Source: Parachitinimonas caeni (GTDB lineage Bacteria; Pseudomonadota; Gammaproteobacteria; Burkholderiales; Chitinimonadaceae). Taken from it: a DNA stretch of 64,000 nt. The stretch is from positions 124,001 through 188,000 of the forward strand of contig NZ_JARRAF010000004.1 of assembly GCF_030129945.1 (NCBI RefSeq). Reading direction: 5' to 3'. The notes under the pieces are model-generated. The model was not told the origin of the DNA, did not search any database, and was given only the letters and a program-made list of their open reading frames with translations. A program made the translations under genes and the position numbers. Of the stretch, positions 1-8,570 are shown in pieces. Positions within the stretch are counted from its first letter, which is position 1. Each line of letters starts with the position of its first letter.

Positions 1-1
1 T

Positions 2-427
2 TTGCAGAACGTGGCAGGCAACGCCCCCTGCGTCGGCATCGAAAATGTGCAGTATCAAAGCCTCGGCCAGCCGGTGTGGGTGCGGGCAGATGACTATTCG
101 TTAGAGGATGTTGTCACCCACATCCTGCGTAATGCCGATCGCTACCGGGTGCCAGGCACTGCTATCGAATTGACGCTGACGACCAGCGAAACCACGGTCA
201 GCGTCAGCATCTTCAATCAGGGCCCGCCAGTCGCCGACGAGATGCTGGACCGGATCTTCGAGTATGGGGTGTCCGACCATCAGGACTCCGCCGCCAATGG
301 CAATCGCGGGCAGGGCCTGTTTGTCGCCAAGACTTACATGGCAAAAATGGGCGGGACTATTTTGGTTCAGAATCAGCCCGAAGGGGTGACGTTCTGCCTG
401 AGCCTGCCAAGATTGAATCAGGCGTGA
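2..427 (+). CDS. Histidine-kinase-like ATPase domain, C-terminal part (5'-truncated)
   Basis: This is the C-terminal 141 residues of a protein that begins before the window. An N-box-like segment (ILRNADRYR, about residues 42-50) and a glycine-rich lid with GNRGQGLFVAK (about 101-111) mark a GHKL/HATPase_c fold. The closing strand GGTILVQNQPEGVTFCLSLP is typical of the end of a sensor kinase. The fold binds ATP and would phosphorylate a histidine in the missing part. No receiver or DNA-binding domain follows before the stop. The partner regulator and sensory input lie outside the window. The apparent TTG at position 2 is only the window edge, not a chosen start. Confidence 0.8.
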   Translation: MQNVAGNAPCVGIENVQYQSLGQPVWVRADDYSLEDVVTHILRNADRYRVPGTAIELTLTTSETTVSVSIFNQGPPVADEMLDRIFEYGVSDHQDSAANGNRGQGLFVAKTYMAKMGGTILVQNQPEGVTFCLSLPRLNQA

Positions 428-502
428 TCTGACGACCCATACGCGAATCGCCGTATGGCAATGGAATAAAACGCCTGCTAGATTTGTGCTTCATTTTATG
501 CG

Positions 503-1612
503 GTGAAAAAAGCAGGCATGGATCAGAGCGCATCACCTAGCAACCCTATCCCCACCGCCCGTGCCCTACCGTTAGCTCCCTTGTCGATTGCGGCAGCGGG
601 TTTGTGCTGTGCGGTCGGCCATTCACTGGCGGCGGCCTCAGCCGCCATCCGGGCCGGGATGGATCATTTTCAGGAAAGCCAGTATGTGACGCAGGAAGGT
701 TACCGCTTGCTGACCGCACGGCTGCCGGACGACACCCTGTGGGGTAAAGCGAGACTGGCTCGCTGGATCAGCCTGGCAATCGCGGATTGCCTGCGGGGAC
801 TAGCGGTGCTGGACACCCGGCAGATTCCCGTGATCTGGCTCGCACCCGAGCAGGAACGCGCCGGCTACGATGCTGACTGGTATCGCGAGGCATTTGATCT
901 GGCCCTGCATCAATTGCAAGCCAGTTTTCATACCCACTCCGGTGTTCTGCCGCATGGTCGGGCTGGGTTGGCCCCAGCCTTGCAACAGGCGGCTAACTGG
1001 ATTGCCAGTGGTGAGGTGCAGCAAGTCTTGCTGGTTGGGGCTGATTCATTGCTGGAAGCCCCCACCATCAATGCCTATTTGCAAGCCCATCGATTGCAGG
1101 CGCCAGGTAATGTCGATGGTTTCATTCCCGGCGAGGCCGCTGCAGCCCTGTTATTGACCACGGCCAGCCTGGCGCCCACCGGCCTTGTCCTGTGCGGCGC
1201 CGGCATGGCGCTGGAACCTGGCCGGATCGATGGCAGTGTGCCCAGCCGCGCACAAGGGCTATCCGCTGCCATCCGGGCAGCGCTGGCCGCCGCCAACCTT
1301 GATTTTGCCGCACTGGATTTCCGGTTCAGCGACCAGAACGGCGAGTCTTTCTACGCCAAGGAAGCCGCCAATGCTCTCAGTCGCGTAACACCGGTTCATG
1401 GCCATCAGCTACGACTGATGACGCTGGCCGATTGCCTGGGCGAAGTCGGTGCTGCTACCGGGCCGGCAATGCTGGCGTATTTGCACAGTCTGCGACAGAA
1501 GCGGGGGCACTATCGACCCCCACTCGGCCCGACTGGCTTATTGCATCTAGCTAATGACAATGGCCTAAGAAGTGCGGTCGTGGTGGAATACCCGGCCGAC
1601 TTGCCCGAATAA
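503..1612 (+). CDS. Beta-ketoacyl-synthase-like (thiolase-fold) protein of a T6SS cargo cluster
   Basis: A protein of 369 residues with thiolase/KAS features: an N-terminal IAAAGLCCAVG strand, VLLVGADSLLEA (about 174-185) and FIPGEAAAALLL (about 206-217), the equivalent of the PGEGA segment of ketosynthases. At the nucleophile elbow, where KAS enzymes have a cysteine (xACSS), this protein reads HGRAGLAPAL (about 150-159) with no cysteine, so ketosynthase activity is doubtful. It sits 32 bp upstream of a DUF4150 PAAR-like gene and a nuclease toxin. Such thiolase-like proteins are known beside T6SS effector genes, so a role in effector handling is inferred. The GTG at 503 gives the longest form; ATG 518 is an alternative start. 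Confidence 0.75.
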   Translation: MKKAGMDQSASPSNPIPTARALPLAPLSIAAAGLCCAVGHSLAAASAAIRAGMDHFQESQYVTQEGYRLLTARLPDDTLWGKARLARWISLAIADCLRGLAVLDTRQIPVIWLAPEQERAGYDADWYREAFDLALHQLQASFHTHSGVLPHGRAGLAPALQQAANWIASGEVQQVLLVGADSLLEAPTINAYLQAHRLQAPGNVDGFIPGEAAAALLLTTASLAPTGLVLCGAGMALEPGRIDGSVPSRAQGLSAAIRAALAAANLDFAALDFRFSDQNGESFYAKEAANALSRVTPVHGHQLRLMTLADCLGEVGAATGPAMLAYLHSLRQKRGHYRPPLGPTGLLHLANDNGLRSAVVVEYPADLPE

Positions 1613-1644
1613 GGCCCCGCAAGGGCCCTTCGCCTGGAGAAAAC

Positions 1645-2034
1645 ATGGAAACCCACGTTTATATCAACGACAACGAAGCCTGTTCGAAAGCTGCTGACGG
1701 CGTCAGTCTGGGGGCTTTCCCCGACCCCTGCTGGAGCCCACCGCCGCCTGGTGCCGGACCCGTGTTGATTCCCTACCCCAACACCGCCACGGCCAGCAAT
1801 CTGCAGAACGGCAGCTGCACCGTGTTTGTCTGCAATACCGAAGTAGCGCTGAAGGACGTGTCCTATCTGGCCAACAGCACCGGCAATGAGCCGGCGACGC
1901 CAAATCTGCCAAAAGGTCTGAAAACCGGCGTGATTAAAGGCAATGCCTACTTTGTTGACTGGTCGGTCAATGTCAAATTCGAAGGACTGAATGTCTGTCG
2001 TCACCTTGACCCGATGACGCATAACCATCGTTGA
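1645..2034 (+). CDS. PAAR-like DUF4150 domain protein (T6SS spike tip)
   Basis: A 129-residue stand-alone DUF4150/PAAR-like domain. The family pattern is visible: DPCWSPPPP near residue 27, LIPYPNTATASN near 45, SYLANSTGNEPATP near 73, and the C-terminal segment DWSVNVKFEGLNVCRHLDPM followed by THNH. PAAR-like proteins cap the VgrG spike of the type VI secretion system and carry a toxin, either fused or as a separate partner. Here the toxin is the next gene, 16 bp downstream. An AG-rich Shine-Dalgarno sequence (GGAG) precedes ATG 1645. No vgrG or other T6SS core gene lies in the window, so the secretion machine must be elsewhere. Confidence 0.88.
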   Translation: METHVYINDNEACSKAADGVSLGAFPDPCWSPPPPGAGPVLIPYPNTATASNLQNGSCTVFVCNTEVALKDVSYLANSTGNEPATPNLPKGLKTGVIKGNAYFVDWSVNVKFEGLNVCRHLDPMTHNHR

Positions 2035-2050
2035 GCTGAGTGGCTGCACC

Positions 2051-3571
2051 ATGTCTCTTTTTCCCATTCCGAAGCCCAAACCTTCAACCAGTAAACCAAC
2101 CCGCCGGGGAAAGGGGAAGACGTCAGACAAAGCCCCGGAGTACCGACCCGTTGGCCAGTCAAAATATCCGGTGTCCCGCCGTGTCTCCGGTCCCAATACG
2201 GCAACGTTTTACTATCTCGACACCAAGCGTTTCCCCGTTGTCTGCGAGGATGATCGCAACCGGATCAGGAACGAGTGCGACACCCACGGCGGCAAGCAGC
2301 GGTCGAAAGACTCGATGCAGGAGGCCCGGCTGGATCCGCGCAAACATCCTCCCGGCAGCCTGACGCGACGCCTGCAGGACAAATTCAAGGATGCCGTCAC
2401 CACACTCGACAACTTCGGCAAACAAAAGGTCAAGTACAAGAAAAACCCGCAGAATGCCTGGCTGGAGGATCACTGCTCGGGCCAATGGAACAAGCCAGGT
2501 GGCGATAAAGTAAGGGATGCCGATGATAACGCGACGCTGGATACCCCTGAAGCCGCCCAGACCATGAAGCGGGAGAAGTCAGGCAGCATTGAAGAATTCA
2601 AGAAACAGATCGAGGGCCAGGTCGGTGGTCTGCAGAAGCAGTTTGAAGGCAAACTGGCCGAAGCCCATAAGAAGCTGACCGATTTTGCATGGGATTACAT
2701 GAAGCAGCACGGCAAGGATGCCTTCGATGGTGCCGCCGAAAAAATGGCGCAACGCAAGGCGCTGACTCGCTTCCCCCTTCTCGCCAAGGCGTTAAGCCGC
2801 CTTTCATTCTATGAAGGGCTCGGCACCCTGATCGGCAACACCGCCGGAGCGATTGCAACCGACGATATGGCCAAAGCGTTTGACATTCTGGAAAAGGAGC
2901 TGGACGCGATCCGGCAGCAAATCGACGATTGCCGGCGGATGCTGTCCGAAGGCGGGCTGGAAGACATCATGGCCTCGACCCAGGCGGGTATCGCGCTGGC
3001 CAACCCCTGCCTCAAGGCCCGCAAATGCATGCTGGTGCCGTACAAGGACACCGGCAAGACCAGCAAGGGCCAGGGCTGCTGCCCCGGCCAGACCGGCCAT
3101 CACCTGCTGCCGGGGGCAATGTTCCGCAAATACAGCCAGAATCCGGAAACGAAGAAATACGCACCGGAAAAAGTCAGCCGCGATAGCAAGAAGATCAAAC
3201 CCCGGCCGTGCTGGGAAAGCTATGAGCATGGCGATGCCCCGACCATGTGCCTGGAAGGCACCACCAATAACGCCACTAACGGCAGCCACGGTGCGGCCCA
3301 TGAGGTGACGGGGGAGTTGCTGGAGAAAGATCGCGAGCAACCGGATATGCCGTATACCGTTGCCCGGGACAAGATCGCCACCGCCTTGGGCCGGGCCTTC
3401 GGCTGCAACCCGCAGTGCATCATTGAGCAACTGGATGCGTACTACAAAAAGATCCACAACTGCGGGCCGCTGGAGAGCGCGACCGTGACGCCGCACTCGG
3501 GCAACCAGCATGGCGGGCCGAAGCCGGCACCAACAGAACCAGTACCCACTGCGCCAGATGCACCGTTCTAA
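2051..3571 (+). CDS. Putative T6SS effector with C-terminal GHH/HNH-type nuclease domain
   Basis: A 506-residue protein directly after the PAAR-like gene. The N-terminal 150 residues are basic and unrecognised. Residues about 175-300 are helical and charged, with a short hydrophobic stretch (YEGLGTLIGNTAGAIATDDM). The C-terminal part holds TGHHLLPGAMF (H350, H351) and GSHGAAHEVTG (H413, H417). This layout resembles the Tox-GHH2 family of HNH/Endo VII-fold nuclease toxins, which cleave DNA in the recipient cell. Six or more cysteines around the GHH motif (KCMLVPY, GCCPGQ, MCLEG, GCNPQC) may bind metal or form disulfides. The last 20 residues are proline-rich and disordered. The toxin assignment rests on motif and context, and a match to GHH2 in particular is inferred. 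Confidence 0.75.
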   Translation: MSLFPIPKPKPSTSKPTRRGKGKTSDKAPEYRPVGQSKYPVSRRVSGPNTATFYYLDTKRFPVVCEDDRNRIRNECDTHGGKQRSKDSMQEARLDPRKHPPGSLTRRLQDKFKDAVTTLDNFGKQKVKYKKNPQNAWLEDHCSGQWNKPGGDKVRDADDNATLDTPEAAQTMKREKSGSIEEFKKQIEGQVGGLQKQFEGKLAEAHKKLTDFAWDYMKQHGKDAFDGAAEKMAQRKALTRFPLLAKALSRLSFYEGLGTLIGNTAGAIATDDMAKAFDILEKELDAIRQQIDDCRRMLSEGGLEDIMASTQAGIALANPCLKARKCMLVPYKDTGKTSKGQGCCPGQTGHHLLPGAMFRKYSQNPETKKYAPEKVSRDSKKIKPRPCWESYEHGDAPTMCLEGTTNNATNGSHGAAHEVTGELLEKDREQPDMPYTVARDKIATALGRAFGCNPQCIIEQLDAYYKKIHNCGPLESATVTPHSGNQHGGPKPAPTEPVPTAPDAPF

Positions 3572-3589
3572 TCAACAGGAGTTAGTTCA

Positions 3590-4618
3590 ATGGAACCTAT
3601 CTTTGATAGGGAGTCGTGGCAGAAATATTTGCGTGGTTTCACCATCTATGACTGCGCCATCGTTAGACAGAAAGGCTATGGTTTTGTCCTGGTAGAAGAA
3701 AGTCCGGATAGTCATGAAGGAGCCCGCACGCGCTTCATGACAATGGCGGTAGACCAGCCCATGGAGAAGCGTTTCGGCGCATCAACAACCAACAGCTTTA
3801 CCTTTACGACCCTGGCTTGCAGCATCTCGCCGCCTGAATACGTGGCAGTAGACACAAGAACCAGCGTTTATTCATCGCGGCCCGGACTGGGCAGGGGGGA
3901 AAAGCCCATCGGTCAGCTCATCGACATCCGCACCGGCGATGACGGCGTTGCCGTTATTCAGCGAGTAGTGCGGGTCAATGGCCAGATCTACGCCTTGGGC
4001 GACTACCGCAAAATCTACCGGCGTATCGGCGTCGAGCAATGGATAGAGCTGGGCAGCGAAGGCAAAGGCGCACCGATGCCGGATATGAAGACCAAAAAGT
4101 TCTACACGGTCTACGACATCGGCTTCAAAGATATGTCCGCCTTCGGCCCGGACGACATTTATGCCGCTGGCGGCTCGGGCGATGTCTGGCGCTTTGACGG
4201 CAAGAAGTGGCACCAGTGTCCATTCCCCTCGAATGAAGTGCTGAAGACGGTCTGCTGTGCCGGTAATGGCAAAGTCTATATCACCGATATGCGGGGCGCG
4301 GTCTGGGTCGGGCGGGAAGACCGCTGGCAGAAGCTGATCGACGGTGAATTCGGCTGGGGTTTCGAGTTTGTCGATACGGCCTGGTTTCAGGACAAACTCT
4401 ACCTGGGCTGCAAGTCGGGCCTCTGGGTACTCGACGAGAAGAAGAAAACCCTGCTGATGGTCGATGAGGTCGAAAAAGGTGCCCCCACTGCCATGAACAG
4501 CGGCCGGCTCGACCTTAGCCCCGATGGCCAGTACCTGCTGACCGCCGGCCCCCACGGCGCTTATCTGCGCGACAAGGACGGCTGGACCCGACTGTTCAGT
4601 AGCTTTGATTTCGCTTGA
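3590..4618 (+). CDS. Beta-propeller-like protein, candidate immunity protein
   Basis: A 342-residue cytosolic-looking protein starting 18 bp after the toxin gene, with CAGGAG upstream of ATG 3590. From about residue 90 it shows repeated blade-like strands: DDIYAAGGSGDVWRFDGKKW, KVYITDMRGAVWVGREDRWQ, KLYLGCKSGLWVLDEKK and GQYLLTAGPHGAYLRDKDGW. These suggest a five- to seven-bladed propeller like WD40/Kelch-type immunity proteins. The N-terminal 90 residues do not show the pattern. No signal peptide is visible, as expected if it neutralises a DNase in the cytoplasm. Assignment as immunity protein is inferred only from its position immediately downstream of the toxin. Confidence 0.6.
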   Translation: MEPIFDRESWQKYLRGFTIYDCAIVRQKGYGFVLVEESPDSHEGARTRFMTMAVDQPMEKRFGASTTNSFTFTTLACSISPPEYVAVDTRTSVYSSRPGLGRGEKPIGQLIDIRTGDDGVAVIQRVVRVNGQIYALGDYRKIYRRIGVEQWIELGSEGKGAPMPDMKTKKFYTVYDIGFKDMSAFGPDDIYAAGGSGDVWRFDGKKWHQCPFPSNEVLKTVCCAGNGKVYITDMRGAVWVGREDRWQKLIDGEFGWGFEFVDTAWFQDKLYLGCKSGLWVLDEKKKTLLMVDEVEKGAPTAMNSGRLDLSPDGQYLLTAGPHGAYLRDKDGWTRLFSSFDFA

Positions 4619-4636
4619 GTTGATACCAGCCTCACG

Positions 4637-4662
4637 ACGAAGGCCACGAAAGCGGCCTTTGT
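4637..4662 (+). terminator. Possible weak terminator after the effector module
   Basis: AAGGCC and GGCCTT form a short stem around ACGAAAGC, followed by TGTCTT rather than a clean T-run. It lies 20 bp after the candidate immunity gene and is the only hairpin seen there. Confidence 0.35.
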
Positions 4663-4774
4663 CTTCTCCATCCAATCGCTTATGCCGCTCCACACTTTCG
4701 CAGGATTACCGCCAGGGGCAGAGTGCGGATGTTGAGGGGCTTCCAGGCCAGTCCCTTGTTACGGAAGCGAATGA

Positions 4775-5281
4775 CTATTCAACCCGTAACTCCTTCAACT
4801 GCCAGATCGACCGCTCCCTGAATTGTGTTGCCAGGGTCTTGGGGTGCGAGTCAAAGGGATAGATCACAAACAAGGGGCCGCGATCTCGCGGTGACATCGG
4901 CTTGTCATCCATCAGTCTGGCTACGATCACGTCGTAAGTGCGGGCATCTTCAATCGGAATATCAATCGTGTAGTCGTTGATGGCGGTGGCTTTCAATACT
5001 TGCCCCGTCAGCTTGTTGGTGGCCAGCACTGTGCGCAGCAAGGGGCCGGTGAACTTGATCGGTTTGGGATACCAGGGTGTGTGCGTGACAAAGCTGTGCT
5101 GCGGCATGGCCTCAAGCGCCTTCATGTCCAGCGTCTGCACCGATTCGTTGCCTCCCTGCTTGACCTTGATGGTCAGAACCGGCACCGCTGGCGTTGCGGC
5201 CAGAGCGCTGATGCTGGTCTGGCACCATAGCAGGGCAAGGGTTAAAGCGCTGCCAATCGCTTTGTAAAGAATCTTCATCAT
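4775..5281 (-). CDS. Periplasmic molybdopterin-binding-fold protein (Oxidored_molyb-like)
   Basis: A 168-residue exported protein. The signal peptide runs to about residue 28 (LALLWCQTSISALAA). The mature part resembles a small, stand-alone sulfite-oxidase-type molybdopterin domain: LDMKALEAMPQHSFVTHTPW, KFTGPLLRTVL and DYTIDIPIEDARTYDVIVA. It has no cysteine after the signal peptide, so the usual cysteine ligand of molybdenum is absent and catalysis is unlikely. Two in-frame ATG codons (5281 and 5278) overlap in sense. It is divergent from a membrane HD-GYP gene, an arrangement that suggests it could act as a periplasmic ligand-binding partner of that sensor. That link is inferred. Confidence 0.7.
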   Translation of the reverse strand: MMKILYKAIGSALTLALLWCQTSISALAATPAVPVLTIKVKQGGNESVQTLDMKALEAMPQHSFVTHTPWYPKPIKFTGPLLRTVLATNKLTGQVLKATAINDYTIDIPIEDARTYDVIVARLMDDKPMSPRDRGPLFVIYPFDSHPKTLATQFRERSIWQLKELRVE

Positions 5282-5293
5282 CCTCTCCTCTTT

Positions 5294-5392
5294 GGTTCAG
5301 GTGACGTTTTGTTTCCGGTCGCGTCGGGCCGAGTTTTGGGGCGGGCGTTGATTGGGCTCACATATTTAGCCTGCTAAACCGCTTCACCCGGC
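5294..5392. repeat. Partial copy of the GGCTCTGTTGAC repeat family
   Basis: The string GTGACGTTTTGTTTCCGG, then CGGGCCGAGTTTTGGGG and ATTTAGCCTGCTAAACCGCTT, match the inverted right end and an inner part of the 272-bp copy at 36259-36530. It lies in the 348-bp divergent spacer between the molybdopterin-fold gene and the HD-GYP gene. Nothing else recognisable was seen in that spacer. Confidence 0.7.
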
Positions 5393-5629
5393 CATGCGTG
5401 GCGGTTGGGGCTTCAGCCTCTTTCCTCCACGGCCTCCTTCTTGAGGGTATCGTCCGGCCTCAGCACTTGGTCTGGCTAACCTTTTCGCGTCAGCAAGTCC
5501 GACAGATTGCCGGGCTTGGTAACTCAGGTATAGCTGCAATCCATCGAAAGCGTCTTCCTGCATTTGCTATAGAAATAAGATGCAAAACATCAAAGCAAGT
5601 GGCACTTCTGCCGGCGGGGGGATTGACTC

Positions 5630-8524
5630 GTGAAGCTCACGCCCCCGACGACGTCTGCAACAGACAAGCGCTGGTTCGGGTTTGCCCCGATCGGTATCGG
5701 GCCGGCCGTAGCGGTGACGATTCTGCTATGTATGCTGGTGCTGGCGACCAGCCTGCTGATCAGCGGCTGGATTGGTGCCCGCGATGCCCTGCTGCATGTG
5801 GCGGCGCAAAATGCCCGTAGCGTCAGTCGTCTGGTAACCGAAAAAGCCGGACGGTTGCTGGACCCGGCCTCCGCAGCCATCCGCCAGCTGGCGCAAGACC
5901 CGATCACCAACGCAACCAGCATTGAATCGCGCCTTGGTCGACTGAATGGGCTGTCTGAAGAGCTGGTAGCCAATGGCCTGCTGGCGTCGATATATGTGGG
6001 CTACGCAAATGGCGATTTCATTCTGGTACGGCCGCTTGACCAGCCTGCCATCAGAAAGCGCTTTCAGGCGCCGCCAAGGGCGACCTTTCTGGTGCAGTCC
6101 GTCACCTCGCAGGGTGGGCGCCGGCTGGGTGAGCATCGCTTCTATACTGCGGGCCTGGAATTGCTGGCGCGGCGCGATGTGCCTGAGTATCAATTCGACC
6201 CGCGCAGCCGCCCCTGGTTTCAGGATGCCAGCAAAACCAATTCAACGGTCCTGTCGCGCCCCTATGTATTTTTCTCCACACAGCAGGTCGGCATCACCCT
6301 CAGCAAGCTGGCGGCGGATGGTCATACCGTAGTCGGGCTCGACATGCTGCTCGACGATCTGGCCACGACACTGGGTGAATTGCGCTTCGTTCCGAATATG
6401 GAGCTGGCGCTGATCGACCCCGATGGCAAGGTGGTGGCTTATCCCGACCTTGCCCGCATCCTGCGCCGGGAAGGGGAGTCGGTAAGCTTCCAACCGGTCG
6501 GCGCGCTAGCGGGGACTGGGCTGGCCGAATTGATGCAGGCAGATCGGGACGCAAATGGCCTGGCAACCTATCTGGTGAAGGGTGAACGCTGGCTTGGGCT
6601 GGTAGAGCCGTTTCTGGTGATCCCTGAAAGCACCCTGCGCCTGATGATTGCCATACCCGAGTCGGCCTTGTTGAGCGAGCTGCAAGCGCGGCGAGACCGG
6701 TTGATGCTGGTGGTGACGGGGCTGGTTGGCGTGCTGCTGCTGCTCGGCTCGTGGGCAGGGATTGCCTTGGGGCGGAGTCTGAACGGCCTGACCGAGACGG
6801 CACGCCGGATCTCACGCTTCGACTTCAAGACCGAATCCGCGACAGCCTTGCCGCTGCGTGAGGTTCAGGTGCTGACAGAAGCTGTCGGTCAGCTCGGCTC
6901 AACTATCGAGGCTTTTCTCGACATCACCGGCATTCTGGCTACCGAGCCGAAGGTGGATACGATGCTGGAACGGGTGCTGACCCGCTTTGTGGAAGCCACC
7001 CGTTGCGAAGCCGCGGCCGTGTACCGCTGGCAGAAAGACAGCCGGCAGATGGAGCGGGGGGCAGCACACGGCCAGACCGACCAACTGCCGGAACGCTTCA
7101 GCTATGTGTCGCCGGTGGCGGGCCAGACCGAAGCATCTGCTCGCACTGGAAGCCGTAGACAGGCCGAATTCGAACTGCGTAGCCGCGATGGTCAGCTCAA
7201 AGGCTTGCTGGTGCTGACGCACGCCGATGATGAGGCGCACGCCGGCCCGGCTTTCGAGTCGTTTGCACGACGCCTGTCCGGCATGCTGGCCATTTCAATT
7301 GAAACCCGCCAGCTGATCATTTCGCAGAAAGAGCTGCTGGGCGCGATGATCCGCCTGATGGCCGATGCCATCGACGCCAAGAGCCCCTACACCGGTGGCC
7401 ACTGTGAGCGGGTGCCTCAGTTGGCCAATATGCTGGTGGAGCGCCTGCAGGCCGAAACCGAAGGCCCGTATGCTGACTTCTGCATGAGTGAAGATGAGCG
7501 GTATGAATTTCATCTGGGCGCCTGGTTGCATGACTGCGGCAAAGTCACCAGCCCCGAGCACATTGTCGATAAAGCCACCAAGCTGGAGCTGATCTACAAC
7601 CGCATCCACGAAATCCGCATGCGCTTCGAGGTGCTGTGGCGGGATGCCGAGATTGCACATTGGCAGCGGCTGGTGGCCGGCGAGGACGCCGGCGCTTCCC
7701 AGGCGCGGCTGGACGAGCGTCTGCAGCGCCTGCAGGCAGACTTCGCTTTTGTGGCCGACTGCAATATCGGAGGCGAGTGGATGGCCGATGCGGCGGTCGA
7801 ACGGCTGCGGGCGATCGGCGCGCAGACCTGGCTACGCCACTTTGATAATCGGATTGGCCTGTCGCGGGAGGAGGCTGTGCGAATACAGCTGGCCGAACCT
7901 GTGTCGCCAACCCTGCCGGCGCAGGAGACCCTGCTGGCCGATCGTCCGGAGCATCTGGTGGAGTGGGGCGATAAGCGCCCGCCTGTTGGCAAGGACGACC
8001 CGGCCAACCGCTATGGTTTCGACATGGTGCTACCGGCGCAGAAGCAGAATATGGGCGAGCTGTACAACCTGTCGATCCGTCGCGGCACGTTGACGGCCGA
8101 AGACCGCTTCCGCATCAACGACCATATTGTGCAGACCTATATCATGCTCAAGGGCTTGCCTTGGCCGGACGATCTGGCGCGAGTGCCGGAAATCGCCGCG
8201 ACGCATCATGAACGTATGGATGGCAAGGGCTACCCACGTCGCCTGCCGGCCGAGCGTCTGAGTCTGATCGACCGTGCCATGGCGGTGGCTGACATCTTTG
8301 AAGCGCTGACCGCCGCAGATCGCCCCTATAAACCCGCCAAAACCCTGAGCGAGTCGTTGCAGATCATGGCGCGGATGTGTCGAGAGCAGCATATTGATTG
8401 CGAATTGTTCCGCTATTTTCTGCATAGCCGGCTGTGGCAGGTCTTTGCAGACCAGTACATGCAGCCGAACCAGATTGACGAGGTTGATGTGCCCGCGATT
8501 GAGCAGATAGCAACGGCCGGGTAA
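5630..8524 (+). CDS. Membrane HD-GYP cyclic-di-GMP phosphodiesterase with Cache, HAMP and GAF domains
   Basis: A 964-residue sensor. A transmembrane helix at about 24-46 is followed by a double-Cache-like periplasmic domain (about 50-355, with FDPRSRPWF and GLDMLLDDL), a second helix at 358-382, a HAMP segment and a GAF-like region (about 440-575). The HD-GYP output begins near 585. The metal-binding HD pair is in HDCGK (H634, D635) and the signature HHERMDGKGYP is at about 859-869. This is the canonical HHExxDGxGYP, so c-di-GMP hydrolysis is expected. The two halves are some 225 residues apart because of a long insertion. Start GTG 5630 has only weak Shine-Dalgarno support. The gene ends 101 bp before a convergent regulator gene. 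Confidence 0.9.
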   Translation: MKLTPPTTSATDKRWFGFAPIGIGPAVAVTILLCMLVLATSLLISGWIGARDALLHVAAQNARSVSRLVTEKAGRLLDPASAAIRQLAQDPITNATSIESRLGRLNGLSEELVANGLLASIYVGYANGDFILVRPLDQPAIRKRFQAPPRATFLVQSVTSQGGRRLGEHRFYTAGLELLARRDVPEYQFDPRSRPWFQDASKTNSTVLSRPYVFFSTQQVGITLSKLAADGHTVVGLDMLLDDLATTLGELRFVPNMELALIDPDGKVVAYPDLARILRREGESVSFQPVGALAGTGLAELMQADRDANGLATYLVKGERWLGLVEPFLVIPESTLRLMIAIPESALLSELQARRDRLMLVVTGLVGVLLLLGSWAGIALGRSLNGLTETARRISRFDFKTESATALPLREVQVLTEAVGQLGSTIEAFLDITGILATEPKVDTMLERVLTRFVEATRCEAAAVYRWQKDSRQMERGAAHGQTDQLPERFSYVSPVAGQTEASARTGSRRQAEFELRSRDGQLKGLLVLTHADDEAHAGPAFESFARRLSGMLAISIETRQLIISQKELLGAMIRLMADAIDAKSPYTGGHCERVPQLANMLVERLQAETEGPYADFCMSEDERYEFHLGAWLHDCGKVTSPEHIVDKATKLELIYNRIHEIRMRFEVLWRDAEIAHWQRLVAGEDAGASQARLDERLQRLQADFAFVADCNIGGEWMADAAVERLRAIGAQTWLRHFDNRIGLSREEAVRIQLAEPVSPTLPAQETLLADRPEHLVEWGDKRPPVGKDDPANRYGFDMVLPAQKQNMGELYNLSIRRGTLTAEDRFRINDHIVQTYIMLKGLPWPDDLARVPEIAATHHERMDGKGYPRRLPAERLSLIDRAMAVADIFEALTAADRPYKPAKTLSESLQIMARMCREQHIDCELFRYFLHSRLWQVFADQYMQPNQIDEVDVPAIEQIATAG

Positions 8525-8570
8525 GGGCTGTTCACATCAAGCCAGAGCCGGGTGCTGAGGGCTCGCTTTC

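Noticed and set aside
1510..2196. Minus-strand open frame of 228 codons
   Set aside because: It is antisense to the DUF4150 and toxin genes, has a composition typical of a mirror frame and no recognisable domain.
5398..5820. Open frame of 140 codons before the HD-GYP gene
   Set aside because: It overlaps the N-terminal coding part of the HD-GYP gene in another frame and lacks a ribosome site.
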